DNA from: Planctomycetota bacterium | GTDB taxonomy: Bacteria > Planctomycetota > J058 | Assembly: GCA_023954375.1 (NCBI GenBank) | Contig: JAMLIC010000008.1 | Location: 1 to 64,000, forward strand | Length of the DNA: 64,000 nucleotides | Reading direction: 5' to 3' | Part shown: one piece after another, positions 19,281 to 27,426 of the stretch | Layout of the letters: the number at the start of each line of letters is the position of its first letter | How positions within the stretch are numbered: position 1 is the stretch's first letter | Translations under genes and position numbers: made by a program | The notes under the pieces: model-generated | What the model saw: the letters and a program-made list of their open reading frames with translations, nothing else | What the model was told of the DNA's origin: nothing | Databases searched by the model: none

Positions 19281-20420
19281 GTGAGCCGCGCGGCGCCCGA
19301 CCTCGAGTACGCCCTGGCCTGCGCCGGCGTCGGGCACGTGCGGCGCGGCTACGAGACGTTCGTGCAGGCGCTGTTCGAGCGCCTGCGCGGCCTCGCCCCG
19401 GTGGTGCTCTACAAGGGCGCCGGCGCCGAGACCGAGGACGAGCGCCCCCTCGCCTGCCTGCGGCGGACGGGCGCCGCCGGGCGGGCGCTCGGGCTCGTGC
19501 TCCAGCAGAAGAAGGTCAACGACCTCGAGACGTGGACCTTCGGCGTGAGCCTGGCGCGGGCCCTGCGCCGCCGCCCGGCGGCGGTCGTCTACACGCCCGA
19601 GCTGCGCACGGCGCGCGCCCTCGTGGCCCGGCGCGGCGCCCTGCCGCCCGACCGGCGGCCGGCGCTCGTGTTCCACAACGGCGCCCCCTACCCCGCCCGC
19701 AAGCTGGGGCCGCTCGACCTCGTGCAGCAGCTCACCGGCCCCGCCTACGACGAGGCCGTCGCGGCCGGGCTCGACCGCTCGCGCCTCGTCCCCCTGCCGA
19801 TCGACACCGACCGCTTCCGCCCGGGAGACGCGGCCGCGGCCCGCGCCGCCCTCGGGCTACCCGCCGACCGGCCCGTCGTCCTCTGCGCGGCCGCGCACGA
19901 GGCCTTCAAGCGGATCGACCTCCTGATCGACGCCGTGGCCGACGTGCCGCAGGCGCTCCTCGTCGTCGCCGGCCACCCCGGCCCGGAGACCGAGGCCTTG
20001 CGCCGCCGCGCCGGCGAGCGGCTCGGGGAGCGCGTCGACTTCCGCTCGGTGCCGCCGGACCGCATGCCCGAGCTCCACCGGGCCGCCGACGTGTTCGCGC
20101 TGCCGTCGCGCAAGGAGGGCTTCGGCCTCGTGCTGACCGAGGCGATGTCCTCGGGCGTGCCCGTGGTCACGCAGGACGACGACACGCGCCGCTGGCTCGT
20201 GGGCGACGCGGGGGTCCTCGTCGCCTGCGACGCGCCCGGGGCGCTGCGCGGCGCGCTCGAGCGCCTCCTCGGCGACCCCGCCGAGCGGCGCCGCCTGGGG
20301 GCGCTCGGCCGCGAGCGGGTCGAGGCGTCGTTCTCCTGGCGCGCGCTCGTGCCGCGCTACCTGGAGCTGTTCGAGGAGGCCCGCGCGCTCGCCGCGGCCG
20401 GCGTCGAGGTCGCCGGGTGA
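19281..20420 (+). CDS. GT4-family glycosyltransferase
   Basis: 379 aa GT-B enzyme. The C-terminal domain shows the family signature 'SRKEGFGLVLTEAMSSGVPVV' (near 275-294), with the catalytic E-x7-E, and 'VDFRSVPPDRMPELHRAADVF' before it. The N-terminal domain starts with GVGHVRRGYETF, a common donor/acceptor pocket loop. The GTG at 19281 follows a TATACT element by eight bases and has no Shine-Dalgarno sequence, consistent with a leaderless message. Its stop overlaps the next start as GTGA. Confidence 0.87.
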   Translation: MSRAAPDLEYALACAGVGHVRRGYETFVQALFERLRGLAPVVLYKGAGAETEDERPLACLRRTGAAGRALGLVLQQKKVNDLETWTFGVSLARALRRRPAAVVYTPELRTARALVARRGALPPDRRPALVFHNGAPYPARKLGPLDLVQQLTGPAYDEAVAAGLDRSRLVPLPIDTDRFRPGDAAAARAALGLPADRPVVLCAAAHEAFKRIDLLIDAVADVPQALLVVAGHPGPETEALRRRAGERLGERVDFRSVPPDRMPELHRAADVFALPSRKEGFGLVLTEAMSSGVPVVTQDDDTRRWLVGDAGVLVACDAPGALRGALERLLGDPAERRRLGALGRERVEASFSWRALVPRYLELFEEARALAAAGVEVAG

Positions 20421-21103
20421 GCCGGCCGACGCTCTCCGTCGTCGTCGTCACGCAGGACCGCGCCGCGCTCCTGCCGCGCTTCCTCGCCAACGTCGCCCCG
20501 GTCGCCGACCAGATCGTGGCCGTGGACGGCGGCTCGAAGGACGCCACGGCCGACGTCCTCCAGGCGCATCCCAAGGTCCGCTACGCGCGCCGCGACTTCG
20601 ACACCTTCCCCCGGCAGAAGAACCACGCGATCTCGCTGGCCACGAGCGACTGGGTGCTCGTCCTCGACTCGGACGAGCTCCTCTCCGCCGAGCTCCGCCA
20701 GGCGCTCCCGAACCTGCTCCACGCCTGCCGCAAGCGCTGGTACAAGCTGCCGCGCTACTGGCTGGTCTCGCTCGACCCGCCGCGCTACGTGCACGCCGAC
20801 GCCCTCTACCCCGACCACCAGCTGCGCCTGTTCAGGAACGCCCCCTTCTGGCGCTACGAGGAGCAGCGCGTGCCGCTCCACGAGCGCTTCCCGCGCGACG
20901 GCCGCGGCCCGGGCAAGAAGCTCCGGCGCGGGCACATCCTGCACCTCGACTTCATGCTCAACGACCGCGCCACCCGCGAGGCCAAGGTCGCGCGCTACGA
21001 GCAGGTCTGGCCGGGCCACTCGGCGAACCGCGCCTACCTGTGGGAGGACCTGCCGCACGAGGTGCGGGCGTGCGACGAGAAGCTTCCGGGCGACCCGGCG
21101 TGA
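20417..21103 (+). CDS. GT2-family glycosyltransferase (WaaE/KdtX-like)
   Basis: 228 aa, one GT-A domain. VVVVTQDRAALLPRFL start, VDGGSKD at about 39-45, 'RQKNHAI' near 71 and the LDSDELLS metal-binding segment near 87 match short GT2 enzymes such as WaaE/KdtX, which add a sugar to lipid A core or to related lipid carriers. Translationally coupled to the upstream GT4 by a four-base overlap. Convergent with the SGNH protein gene that ends at 21351. Confidence 0.87.
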   Translation: MSRPTLSVVVVTQDRAALLPRFLANVAPVADQIVAVDGGSKDATADVLQAHPKVRYARRDFDTFPRQKNHAISLATSDWVLVLDSDELLSAELRQALPNLLHACRKRWYKLPRYWLVSLDPPRYVHADALYPDHQLRLFRNAPFWRYEEQRVPLHERFPRDGRGPGKKLRRGHILHLDFMLNDRATREAKVARYEQVWPGHSANRAYLWEDLPHEVRACDEKLPGDPA

Positions 21104-21184
21104 CGGCCCGGGCTCCTCGGCGCAGGAGCCCGACGTCTTCACAGGACGCCCCGTCTCCCCCCGCGCGGAGCGAACGGACCGGTC

Positions 21185-21305
21185 TCCCGTTCCTACGTGC
21201 CCGTGCCCGTGCCCGTGCCCGTGTCCGCTGTGGCGAGGTCGCCCGTCCACCTCGGGTCGAGATGTCGGCACCTGCAGGGCGGGCGCGGGCACGGGCACGT
21301 CGGAC
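21185..21305. repeat. Hexanucleotide CCCGTG array with inverted copy (convergent spacer)
   Basis: Near 21195-21225 the hexamer CCCGTG repeats about four times; near 21280-21300 the complementary CGGGCACGGGCACG appears. The two arms can form a long hairpin in the 250-base gap between convergent genes, so it could serve as a two-way terminator although no T-run follows. Confidence 0.5.
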
Positions 21306-21350
21306 CGAGCGGGCCGCCACGACGCCTTCCGACCGCGGACCGCACCGAAA

Positions 21351-22421
21351 CTAGCGCGCGTCAAATGGATGCGCCGCCAGGAACCCCCGCGCGATCCGCG
21401 CGTGGCCGGCCTCGTTCCAGTGGACGTCGCCCGGGATGAAGCACTCGGCCAGCACGGCCTCGGCCGGCTCGTCGGTGATGAACTCCCCGAACAGGTCGAC
21501 GAACCGCGCCCCGTGCTCCTCGGCCCAGGCGCGCCAGTGGCGCACCTGGAGCGAGTCGAGGTCGCGCGCGACGATCTGGTCGGGCCAGGGGTAGACGACC
21601 ACGGTCAGGGCGACGCCGTGCTCGGCGAGGAGGGCCGCCAGGTCCGTCATGCGCTCGGTGGCCTGGGCGAGCCCGGCCCGGCCCCAGGCCGCGAGGAGGC
21701 CCTCGTCGATCGTCCAGCGGCCGCGCGCCTGGCCGACCTGCGGCGGGCTGCCCGACCAGCCGAAGCGCGCCACCTGGTAGACGAGCGAGTGCTTGCGCAG
21801 CCAGTTGCCCAGCCGGTCGAGCCCCTCGCGCTTCGGGCGCACGACGCGGCCCTCCGCGCTCGTGGCGTAGTAGTTCGCCTCGTCGTCGATGTCCGAGATG
21901 TCGATGCACACGACCAGGCGCTCGAAGCGGAGGCCCCGCGTCAGCATGCGCCGCGCCGACGCGAGGTAGATGCTCGGCGCGTAGGACGAGCAGCCGGCGT
22001 TGAGGACCTCGACCTCGTCCGGGCGCGCGGCCTCGGCGATCCGCCCGACGAACGTGTCCTCGGCGCGCACGCCGAGCCCCTCCGTGAACGAGTCGCCGAT
22101 GAACACGACGCGCCGCCCCGAGGTCACCGGCGCCACCTCGCGCGGGGCGGTGTCGCGGAACCCGAGCGAGTTGACGTGGAAGGGGAAGGTCAGGCTCCCC
22201 CAGCGCGCGTCGGGCACCGAGGCGCCCGGGACGAAGGCGTGGTGGAGCTCGCGGTCCTTCGTGCGGAAGACGTGGTCGTTGGCCTGCCGCATGCGCCGGG
22301 TGAACAGCGCCTCGCGAAGGGTTCCGAGCGCGAGGTCGACGCCGACGAGGCCGACCGTCAGGAGGGCGGCGAGCACCTTGCCCCGGTGGCGGCGGAAGCG
22401 GTTCTCGCGGGGGGGGCTCAT
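21351..22421 (-). CDS. Membrane-anchored SGNH/GDSL-family protein
   Basis: 356 aa. One N-terminal membrane segment (residues 15-35) places the rest in the periplasm. Block I is FIGDSFTEG with the nucleophile Ser near residue 112, block II has the Gly in NAGCSSYAPS (about 141), and the catalytic Asp/His pair is in GDVHWNEAGH near the C-terminus, so the fold looks catalytically complete. In glycan loci such proteins remove or move acyl groups on polysaccharide (AlgX/AlgJ or PatB-like roles). ATG start nine bases from a TATACT element that it shares with the divergent gene at 22447. Confidence 0.85.
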   Translation of the reverse strand: MSPPRENRFRRHRGKVLAALLTVGLVGVDLALGTLREALFTRRMRQANDHVFRTKDRELHHAFVPGASVPDARWGSLTFPFHVNSLGFRDTAPREVAPVTSGRRVVFIGDSFTEGLGVRAEDTFVGRIAEAARPDEVEVLNAGCSSYAPSIYLASARRMLTRGLRFERLVVCIDISDIDDEANYYATSAEGRVVRPKREGLDRLGNWLRKHSLVYQVARFGWSGSPPQVGQARGRWTIDEGLLAAWGRAGLAQATERMTDLAALLAEHGVALTVVVYPWPDQIVARDLDSLQVRHWRAWAEEHGARFVDLFGEFITDEPAEAVLAECFIPGDVHWNEAGHARIARGFLAAHPFDAR

Positions 22422-22429
22422 GGGGGTCG

Positions 22430-22439
22430 GAGTATACTC
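22430..22439. promoter_or_regulatory. Palindromic bidirectional -10 element
   Basis: GAGTATACTC is a perfect 10-base palindrome containing TATACT on both strands. On the plus strand it ends eight bases before GTG 22447; on the minus strand nine bases before ATG 22421. One element can therefore start two divergent leaderless transcripts that compete for the same polymerase site. Confidence 0.6.
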
Positions 22440-22446
22440 GCGGGCG

Positions 22447-23535
22447 GTGATCCTCCTCCTCTGCAGCGCGAGCCCCGACTACCTGCAGGACCTCACCTAC
22501 GCCGGTCTGGCGCAGGTCCTGGGCAAGGAGCAGGTCGTCGAGCACCCCCCCCGTCCGGAGTTCCACCGCCCGGCGCCCTACCCGCTCGGCTGCGGGTACG
22601 TGCCGGGCCCGTGGCCCGGCGCGACCCGGGACGACGTCGTCGCGCTGGCCAGGAGCGGGCGCCTGTCGCTCGTCGTCGTGGGCGCCTGCAAGCCCGAGCC
22701 GCTGCGGGCCCTCGCGGCCCTGCGCGACGCCCACGCCGACCTGCCGCCGCAGGTGTTCGTCGACGGGGGCGACCACGCCGGCCCGGGCGCCGACGCGCCC
22801 GACGACTTCGCGCGCGTCACGGCCGCGCGGCCGTTCGACCTCGTGTTCAAGCGCGAGCTGCCGCGGGGCGCCCCGCTGCCCCCGCGCACCCACCCGCTCA
22901 CCTTCTCCGTGAACCTCGACGCCTTCCCGCCGCTGCCCGAAGGGCCGCGCACGCACCCGCTGTTCCTGGCCTTCCGCAACACGGCCCCGATCCGCGGCCA
23001 GCTCGCCGCCGCGGCGGCCGCGGCCGGGCTGCCCAACGCCGGCGACGGCCTGGTCACGCGCCGGCGGCCGGGCGTGGTCGCCAAGCTGCGGCGCAGCCTG
23101 CGCAAGCGCCTCGGGCTGCGCCACGAGGACGGCTACATCGAGAACCTCGCCCACACCTTCCGCGCCACCGGCGACGACTACCTGCGCCTGCTGGCCTCGA
23201 GCCGCGTGGCCGTGAGCGCCCGGGGCGCCGGGTTCGACACCCTCCGCTACTGGGAGGTGCCCGCCTGCGGGGCCATGCTCCTCTCCGAGCGGCCCACGAT
23301 CGAGATCCCCGACGACTTCGAGGACGGCCGCTCGGCCGTGTTCTTCGACGGCGTCGACGACTTCGTCGACAAGGCGCGCTCCTGGTGCGCCGACCCGGCG
23401 GGCGCGGCGCGGATCGCGGCCGCCGGCCAGCAGCGGCTGCGCGACCACCACACGACGCGGCGCCGCGCCGCCTACGTCCTCGCGACGGTCGAGCGCGAGC
23501 TCGGCGTGGTCGTCGGCGCCGGAGCCCGCCCGTGA
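22447..23535 (+). CDS. CgeB-like glycosyltransferase
   Basis: 362 aa. The C-terminal 100 residues carry the features of the 'glycosyl transferases group 1' subtype found in CgeB-like proteins: GAGFDTLRYWEVPACGAM, then a D-G-V-D-D-F segment and W-C, followed by a helix with R-x-R-D-H-H. The N-terminal half has the pattern of a second Rossmann domain. It probably adds a sugar to the surface glycan. GTG start, leaderless. Its stop overlaps the next start as GTGA. Confidence 0.8.
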   Translation: MILLLCSASPDYLQDLTYAGLAQVLGKEQVVEHPPRPEFHRPAPYPLGCGYVPGPWPGATRDDVVALARSGRLSLVVVGACKPEPLRALAALRDAHADLPPQVFVDGGDHAGPGADAPDDFARVTAARPFDLVFKRELPRGAPLPPRTHPLTFSVNLDAFPPLPEGPRTHPLFLAFRNTAPIRGQLAAAAAAAGLPNAGDGLVTRRRPGVVAKLRRSLRKRLGLRHEDGYIENLAHTFRATGDDYLRLLASSRVAVSARGAGFDTLRYWEVPACGAMLLSERPTIEIPDDFEDGRSAVFFDGVDDFVDKARSWCADPAGAARIAAAGQQRLRDHHTTRRRAAYVLATVERELGVVVGAGARP

Positions 23536-24701
23536 GCCGGGCGCGCCTGCGCAAGGCGGCGTTCGCGGCCGCCGTCACGGGGACCTCGGCGGCGCTGCTG
23601 CTCGGCGGGATCGTCCTGGGCGAGCGGCTGGCGCTCCGGCGCATCCGCGGCGTGAACGAGCGCTTCGGCCGCAACGAGGTCCTCGGGCAGCTCCTCGCGC
23701 CCGGCGAGCGCGCCGGCGTGGCCGCCTGCTACCTCGACCCGGCCGCGGCGCTGGCGGCGCTCGACGAGATCTCCTGGGTCCCGCCCGCCACGCCGACCCC
23801 CTTCGTCGGCCACGCGGCGGCCCCGGGCCGCTCGGCCAACGCCACGATCGGTCCGCACCAGCTCCGCGACGCTCGCCCGCTGGCCGACAAACCGCCCGGC
23901 ACCTACCGGGTCTTCCTCGTCGGCGGCTCGACCGCCTACGGCAGCGGCGCGCCCTCGGACGACCGCACGATCGCCGGCTACCTGGAGGCGCTCCTGAACG
24001 CCTGGCCGGGGCGCGAGCGCCGCACGTTCGAGGTGGTCACGGCCGCCTACCCCGGCTGGGCGAGCACCCACGAGGTCCTGTGGACCACGCAGCACCTGCT
24101 GCGCTTCGAGCCCGACCTCGTCGTGGCGCTCTCGGGCAACAACGACGTCTTCTGGGGCTTCATGGGCGAGGACGTGCGCTGGTTCCTCTCCTATCCCGAC
24201 CGGCACTTCCTCGACCAGCTCAACCGGGCGCGCGGCGGCGCCGGCCTGGACCCCTACCCGGCGGTCCTCCCCGACGTGCGCGAGGCGGGCGTCCGCCCGG
24301 CCGTGCCGCCGTCGGTCGTCGCCGAGCGCCTGCTCCAGAACGCCCGCCGGGTCAACGAGGTCGTCGAGGACGCGGGCGCGCGCTACCTGTTCGCCCTGCA
24401 GCCGACGCTCGCCTGCAGCGGCAAGCCGCTCACCCCCCGCGAGCGCGGCCTGCTTCCGGAGGCCCGCGGGACCCCCGAGCTGGGGGAGCACTTCCGCGCC
24501 TGCTACGCCGCGCTGCGGCGCGCGATCGCCGACCACGCGTCCGCCGCCATGCCCCTGTGCGACGTGTCGGACGCCTTCGACGCCTGCGACGCGGACGAGG
24601 AGGTGTTCATCGACAGCTGCCACGTGGGCGACCGGGGCAACCTCCTGATCGCCCAGCGCCTCCTGTCGGTCGTCGTCGAGCTGCTCGGCCAGAACCACTG
24701 A
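23532..24701 (+). CDS. Membrane-anchored SGNH-like protein with GGS nucleophile block
   Basis: 389 aa. A hydrophobic anchor at residues 10-30 leads to a periplasmic SGNH-like domain. Block I reads LVGGSTAYG: the catalytic Ser is kept but the preceding Asp is Gly, a variant common in glycan-modifying members. The oxyanion-hole Asn is in LSGNNDVFWG (about 200), and the Asp/His pair is in IDSCHVGDRGN near residue 363. Likely acyl transfer or removal on the exported glycan. Translationally coupled to the CgeB-like glycosyltransferase. Confidence 0.82.
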   Translation: MSRARLRKAAFAAAVTGTSAALLLGGIVLGERLALRRIRGVNERFGRNEVLGQLLAPGERAGVAACYLDPAAALAALDEISWVPPATPTPFVGHAAAPGRSANATIGPHQLRDARPLADKPPGTYRVFLVGGSTAYGSGAPSDDRTIAGYLEALLNAWPGRERRTFEVVTAAYPGWASTHEVLWTTQHLLRFEPDLVVALSGNNDVFWGFMGEDVRWFLSYPDRHFLDQLNRARGGAGLDPYPAVLPDVREAGVRPAVPPSVVAERLLQNARRVNEVVEDAGARYLFALQPTLACSGKPLTPRERGLLPEARGTPELGEHFRACYAALRRAIADHASAAMPLCDVSDAFDACDADEEVFIDSCHVGDRGNLLIAQRLLSVVVELLGQNH

Positions 24702-25107
24702 AGTGTGATCGACGGCTGCGGCCGCGGATGCCGGCCGATCCGGCGCGCGCGCGGGTCGTCGGTGTGGCCCGCCTCCGCAAGCTCCGTCCCGCGGCTGCGG
24801 TGCCGTAGCCTCCGCGAACCACGATCGCTCGCGGCCGTCCGCAGCCGCGGGTCTCCCGCTTGCTCCGGCGGCCCACCGGGGATCCGGCGATCGATACGAC
24901 CCGCGCGCGCGCCGGCTCGTCTCGGCCTCCGCGGCCTCGCCTCGCGTGCTGCTGCGTCCCACTCGCGATCATCCAGGCGAAGCCGCGAGGCCACGGAGGA
25001 CGAGGCCTGGGACCTCGCGTGACCGACGCCTGGGGCCACTGTGCGTGCGAGGCGGGCGGGCGAACGCGGGTCGTGGATCCTGCCCCTGACCGGGCTGAGC
25101 CCTCGCG
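24702..25107. other. Gene-free spacer with degenerate inverted repeats
   Basis: No open frame with normal composition is seen on either strand. The spacer contains three copies of CGGCTGCGG or its complement (around 24709, 24790 and 24838) and a second pair of complementary GC-rich arms (about 24920-24950 with 24975-25010). It may be decayed intergenic repeat; I see no RNA gene in it. Confidence 0.5.
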
Positions 25108-25113
25108 TATACT
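25108..25113 (+). promoter_or_regulatory. -10 element TATACT, leaderless arrangement
   Basis: TATACT ends nine bases before ATG 25123. CTGACC at 25086-25091 lies 16 bases upstream and could be a weak -35 box. Confidence 0.55.
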
Positions 25114-25122
25114 CGCGCGCCC

Positions 25123-26199
25123 ATGCGGATCGCGCTCGACACCACGGCGGCCGTGCGCCCGAAGCGGACCGGGATCGGCTGGTACACGGCCCACCTCGTG
25201 CGCGAGCTCCCCGCCGTCCTCGGCCCGGACGACCGCCTGCTGGCCTGCGCGCGCCTCTCGCGCTGGAAGCACCGCGCCCAGCGGCCCGGGCTCGACGACC
25301 CGCGGGTGAGCCAGCGCTGGTTCCAGGGCGTGATCGGGCCGCTCGGGCGGCCCGACGTGTTCCACGGCCCCGACGCGCGCCTGCCCGAGTGGGAGCGCTG
25401 GCCGCTCGTGGCCACGGTGCACGACGTCTTCAGCCTGCTCAGCGAGGAGTTCGCCAGCGACCAGTTCCGCTCGCACAAGAAGTCGCGCTACCAGGACATC
25501 GCGCGGCGGGCCCGGCGCGTGATCTTCCCGTCCGACGCCGCGCGCCGCGACTTCCTCGAGCGCTTCCCGGAGGCCGAGCCGCGGGCGGCCGTCGTGCCCC
25601 AGGGCGTGAGCCCCGAGTTCGTCCCGGTCGCCCCGGAGCGCGTGGCCGAGGTGCGGACCCGGCTGAAGCTCCCCGAGCGGTACGCCCTCTACGTGGGCGA
25701 GGTCTCGGTGCGGAAGAACCTCCCCGGCATGGCGCGCGGCCTCCAGGCGGCGGGCCTCGACCTGCCCTGGGTGTGGGTGGGCGCCGACTCGTTCGGGGCG
25801 GCGGAGATCGTGGCCGAGGTGAAGGGCGTCGCGGGGGTCGAGGTCGTGCGCCCGGGCTACGTCGCCTTCGCCGACCTGCCCGCGGTCTACAGCGGGGCGA
25901 GCGTCGTCACGTTCGTCACCCACCACGAGGGCTTCGGGATCCCGGCGATCGAAGGCATGGCCTGCGGCGTGCCCGTCGTCGTGAGCGACCGGGGGGCCTT
26001 GCCGGAGGTCGCGGGCGGCTGCGCGCTCGAGGCGGCGCCGGACGACCCCGGCGCGATCGGGGCGGCGGTCCGGCGGGTCGTCGAGGACCCGGCGCTCGCC
26101 GCCGACCTGAAGGCGCGGGGCCTCGCCCGCGCGGCCGGGTTCACCTGGGCGCGCACCGCCCGCGAGACGCTCGAGGAGTACCGGAGGGCGCTCGCGTGA
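25123..26199 (+). CDS. GT4-family glycosyltransferase
   Basis: 358 aa GT-B enzyme of the mannosyltransferase B (WbaZ-like) type: start MRIALDTTAAVRPKRTGIGWYT, HDVFSL near residue 102, YVGEVSVRKNLPG near 190 and HHEGFGIPAIEGMACGVPVV near 266-285 with E-x7-E. Expected to add mannose or a similar sugar from a nucleotide donor. ATG start 9 bases after TATACT, no ribosome site. Its stop overlaps the next GT4 start as GTGA. Confidence 0.88.
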   Translation: MRIALDTTAAVRPKRTGIGWYTAHLVRELPAVLGPDDRLLACARLSRWKHRAQRPGLDDPRVSQRWFQGVIGPLGRPDVFHGPDARLPEWERWPLVATVHDVFSLLSEEFASDQFRSHKKSRYQDIARRARRVIFPSDAARRDFLERFPEAEPRAAVVPQGVSPEFVPVAPERVAEVRTRLKLPERYALYVGEVSVRKNLPGMARGLQAAGLDLPWVWVGADSFGAAEIVAEVKGVAGVEVVRPGYVAFADLPAVYSGASVVTFVTHHEGFGIPAIEGMACGVPVVVSDRGALPEVAGGCALEAAPDDPGAIGAAVRRVVEDPALAADLKARGLARAAGFTWARTARETLEEYRRALA

Positions 26200-27344
26200 G
26201 CGACCGGCTGAAGGTGTTCAACATCAACGTCCACAAGCACTGGAACGGCCAGGTCTACCGGGTGTTCATCACCTCGAAGCTCCTGGCCGAGCGCGGCCAC
26301 GAGGTCGTCGTCGGCGCGCCGCGCGGCTCCATGCTCGCCGAGCGGGCGCGCGCCGCCGGCCTCGAGGTGTGCGACGACCTGGCGCTGTCGACGAAGTTCA
26401 TCCCGCACGTCTGGTGGCGCGACTACCGCGCGCTGCGGGCGCTGTTCCAGGCGCGGCGCTTCGACGTCGTCCACACGCACGGGTCCGAGGACACCTGGCT
26501 CTCGTGCTTCGCCGCCCGCGCCTGCAGCCCGCGGATCCCGGTCGTGCGCACGCGCCACAACAGCTACCGGATCCGCGGCCACGCGCTCAACCGCTGGCTC
26601 TACCGGAGCCTGATCGACCAGACGGTCGTCGTCGCGGCCGAGCAGGCCGGGCGCTTCGTCGAGAGCGGCGTGCTCGCGGCCGACGAGCTGGTCGCGATCC
26701 ACGACGGGATCGACATGAGCCGCTTCACCCCGGGCCCCGGCCGCGAGGAGGTCCGCGCCGAGCTGGGGATCCCGCCGGACGCGCCGCTGATCCTCACCGT
26801 CGCGCGCCTGGCGCCCGAGAAGGGGCACCGCTTCCTCCTCGACGCCGCGCCGACGATCGCCGAGAGGTTCCCCGAGACGCGCTACCTGTTCCCCGGCGTC
26901 GGCGTGACCGACGCGCCGCTCCTCGAGCAGGCCGAGCGCCTGGGGCTGAAGGGCAAGGTGATCCTCCCCGGCCACCGCGACGACGTCGTGCGCCTCCTGC
27001 GGGCGGCCGACCTGTTCGCGCTCGTGCCGGTCGACGGCGAGACGCTCGGCACGAGCATCATCGAGGCGCTGTCGGTCGGCCTGCCGGTGGTCGCCACCGA
27101 CGTCGGCGGCGTGCGCAACGTCGTCCGCGACGGCCAGACGGGCCTCCTCCTGCCGGCGGGCGACTCCGCCGCGATCGGCCAGGCGGTCCTGCGCCTCCTC
27201 GAGGACCGCGACCTCGCGCGGCGGCTGGCCGAGGCCGGGCAGCGCCTCGTCCACACCGAGTTCACGTGCGACCACATGGTCGACCAGAAGGAGGCCCTCT
27301 ACCGGCGGGTGATCGCGCGGGCGCGGGGCGAGCCGGTCGGGTGA
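26196..27344 (+). CDS. GT4-family glycosyltransferase
   Basis: 382 aa GT-B enzyme. VHTHGSEDTW near 89, HNSYRIRGHALNRWLYR acceptor-domain helix, LTVARLAPEKGHRFLLDA near 200, and 'GETLGTSIIEALSVGLPVV' near 285-303 with the E-x7-E pair are all present. The sequence resembles the GT4 at 15644, with the same layout and the same ETLGTSI/EGLGTSV loop, so the two may be paralogues in one pathway. GTG start coupled to the upstream GT4. Confidence 0.88.
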   Translation: MSDRLKVFNINVHKHWNGQVYRVFITSKLLAERGHEVVVGAPRGSMLAERARAAGLEVCDDLALSTKFIPHVWWRDYRALRALFQARRFDVVHTHGSEDTWLSCFAARACSPRIPVVRTRHNSYRIRGHALNRWLYRSLIDQTVVVAAEQAGRFVESGVLAADELVAIHDGIDMSRFTPGPGREEVRAELGIPPDAPLILTVARLAPEKGHRFLLDAAPTIAERFPETRYLFPGVGVTDAPLLEQAERLGLKGKVILPGHRDDVVRLLRAADLFALVPVDGETLGTSIIEALSVGLPVVATDVGGVRNVVRDGQTGLLLPAGDSAAIGQAVLRLLEDRDLARRLAEAGQRLVHTEFTCDHMVDQKEALYRRVIARARGEPVG

Positions 27345-27354
27345 GGACGCGGCG

Positions 27355-27389
27355 CCAGCCCCCGGCCCGCCGGCCGCGCCGGGGGCTGG
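27355..27389 (+). terminator. Strong GC hairpin between operon end and next gene
   Basis: CCAGCCCCCGGC, an 11-base loop, then the exact complement GCCGGGGGCTGG: a perfect 12-bp stem 10 bases after the GT4 stop. No T-run follows, as is usual in GC-rich genomes. TAAGCT at 27390-27395 directly after it may be the -10 box of the following gene. Confidence 0.55.
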
Positions 27390-27426
27390 TAAGCTCTCGC
27401 GCTCGAACCTCCGGGGGGGCTGCCAC

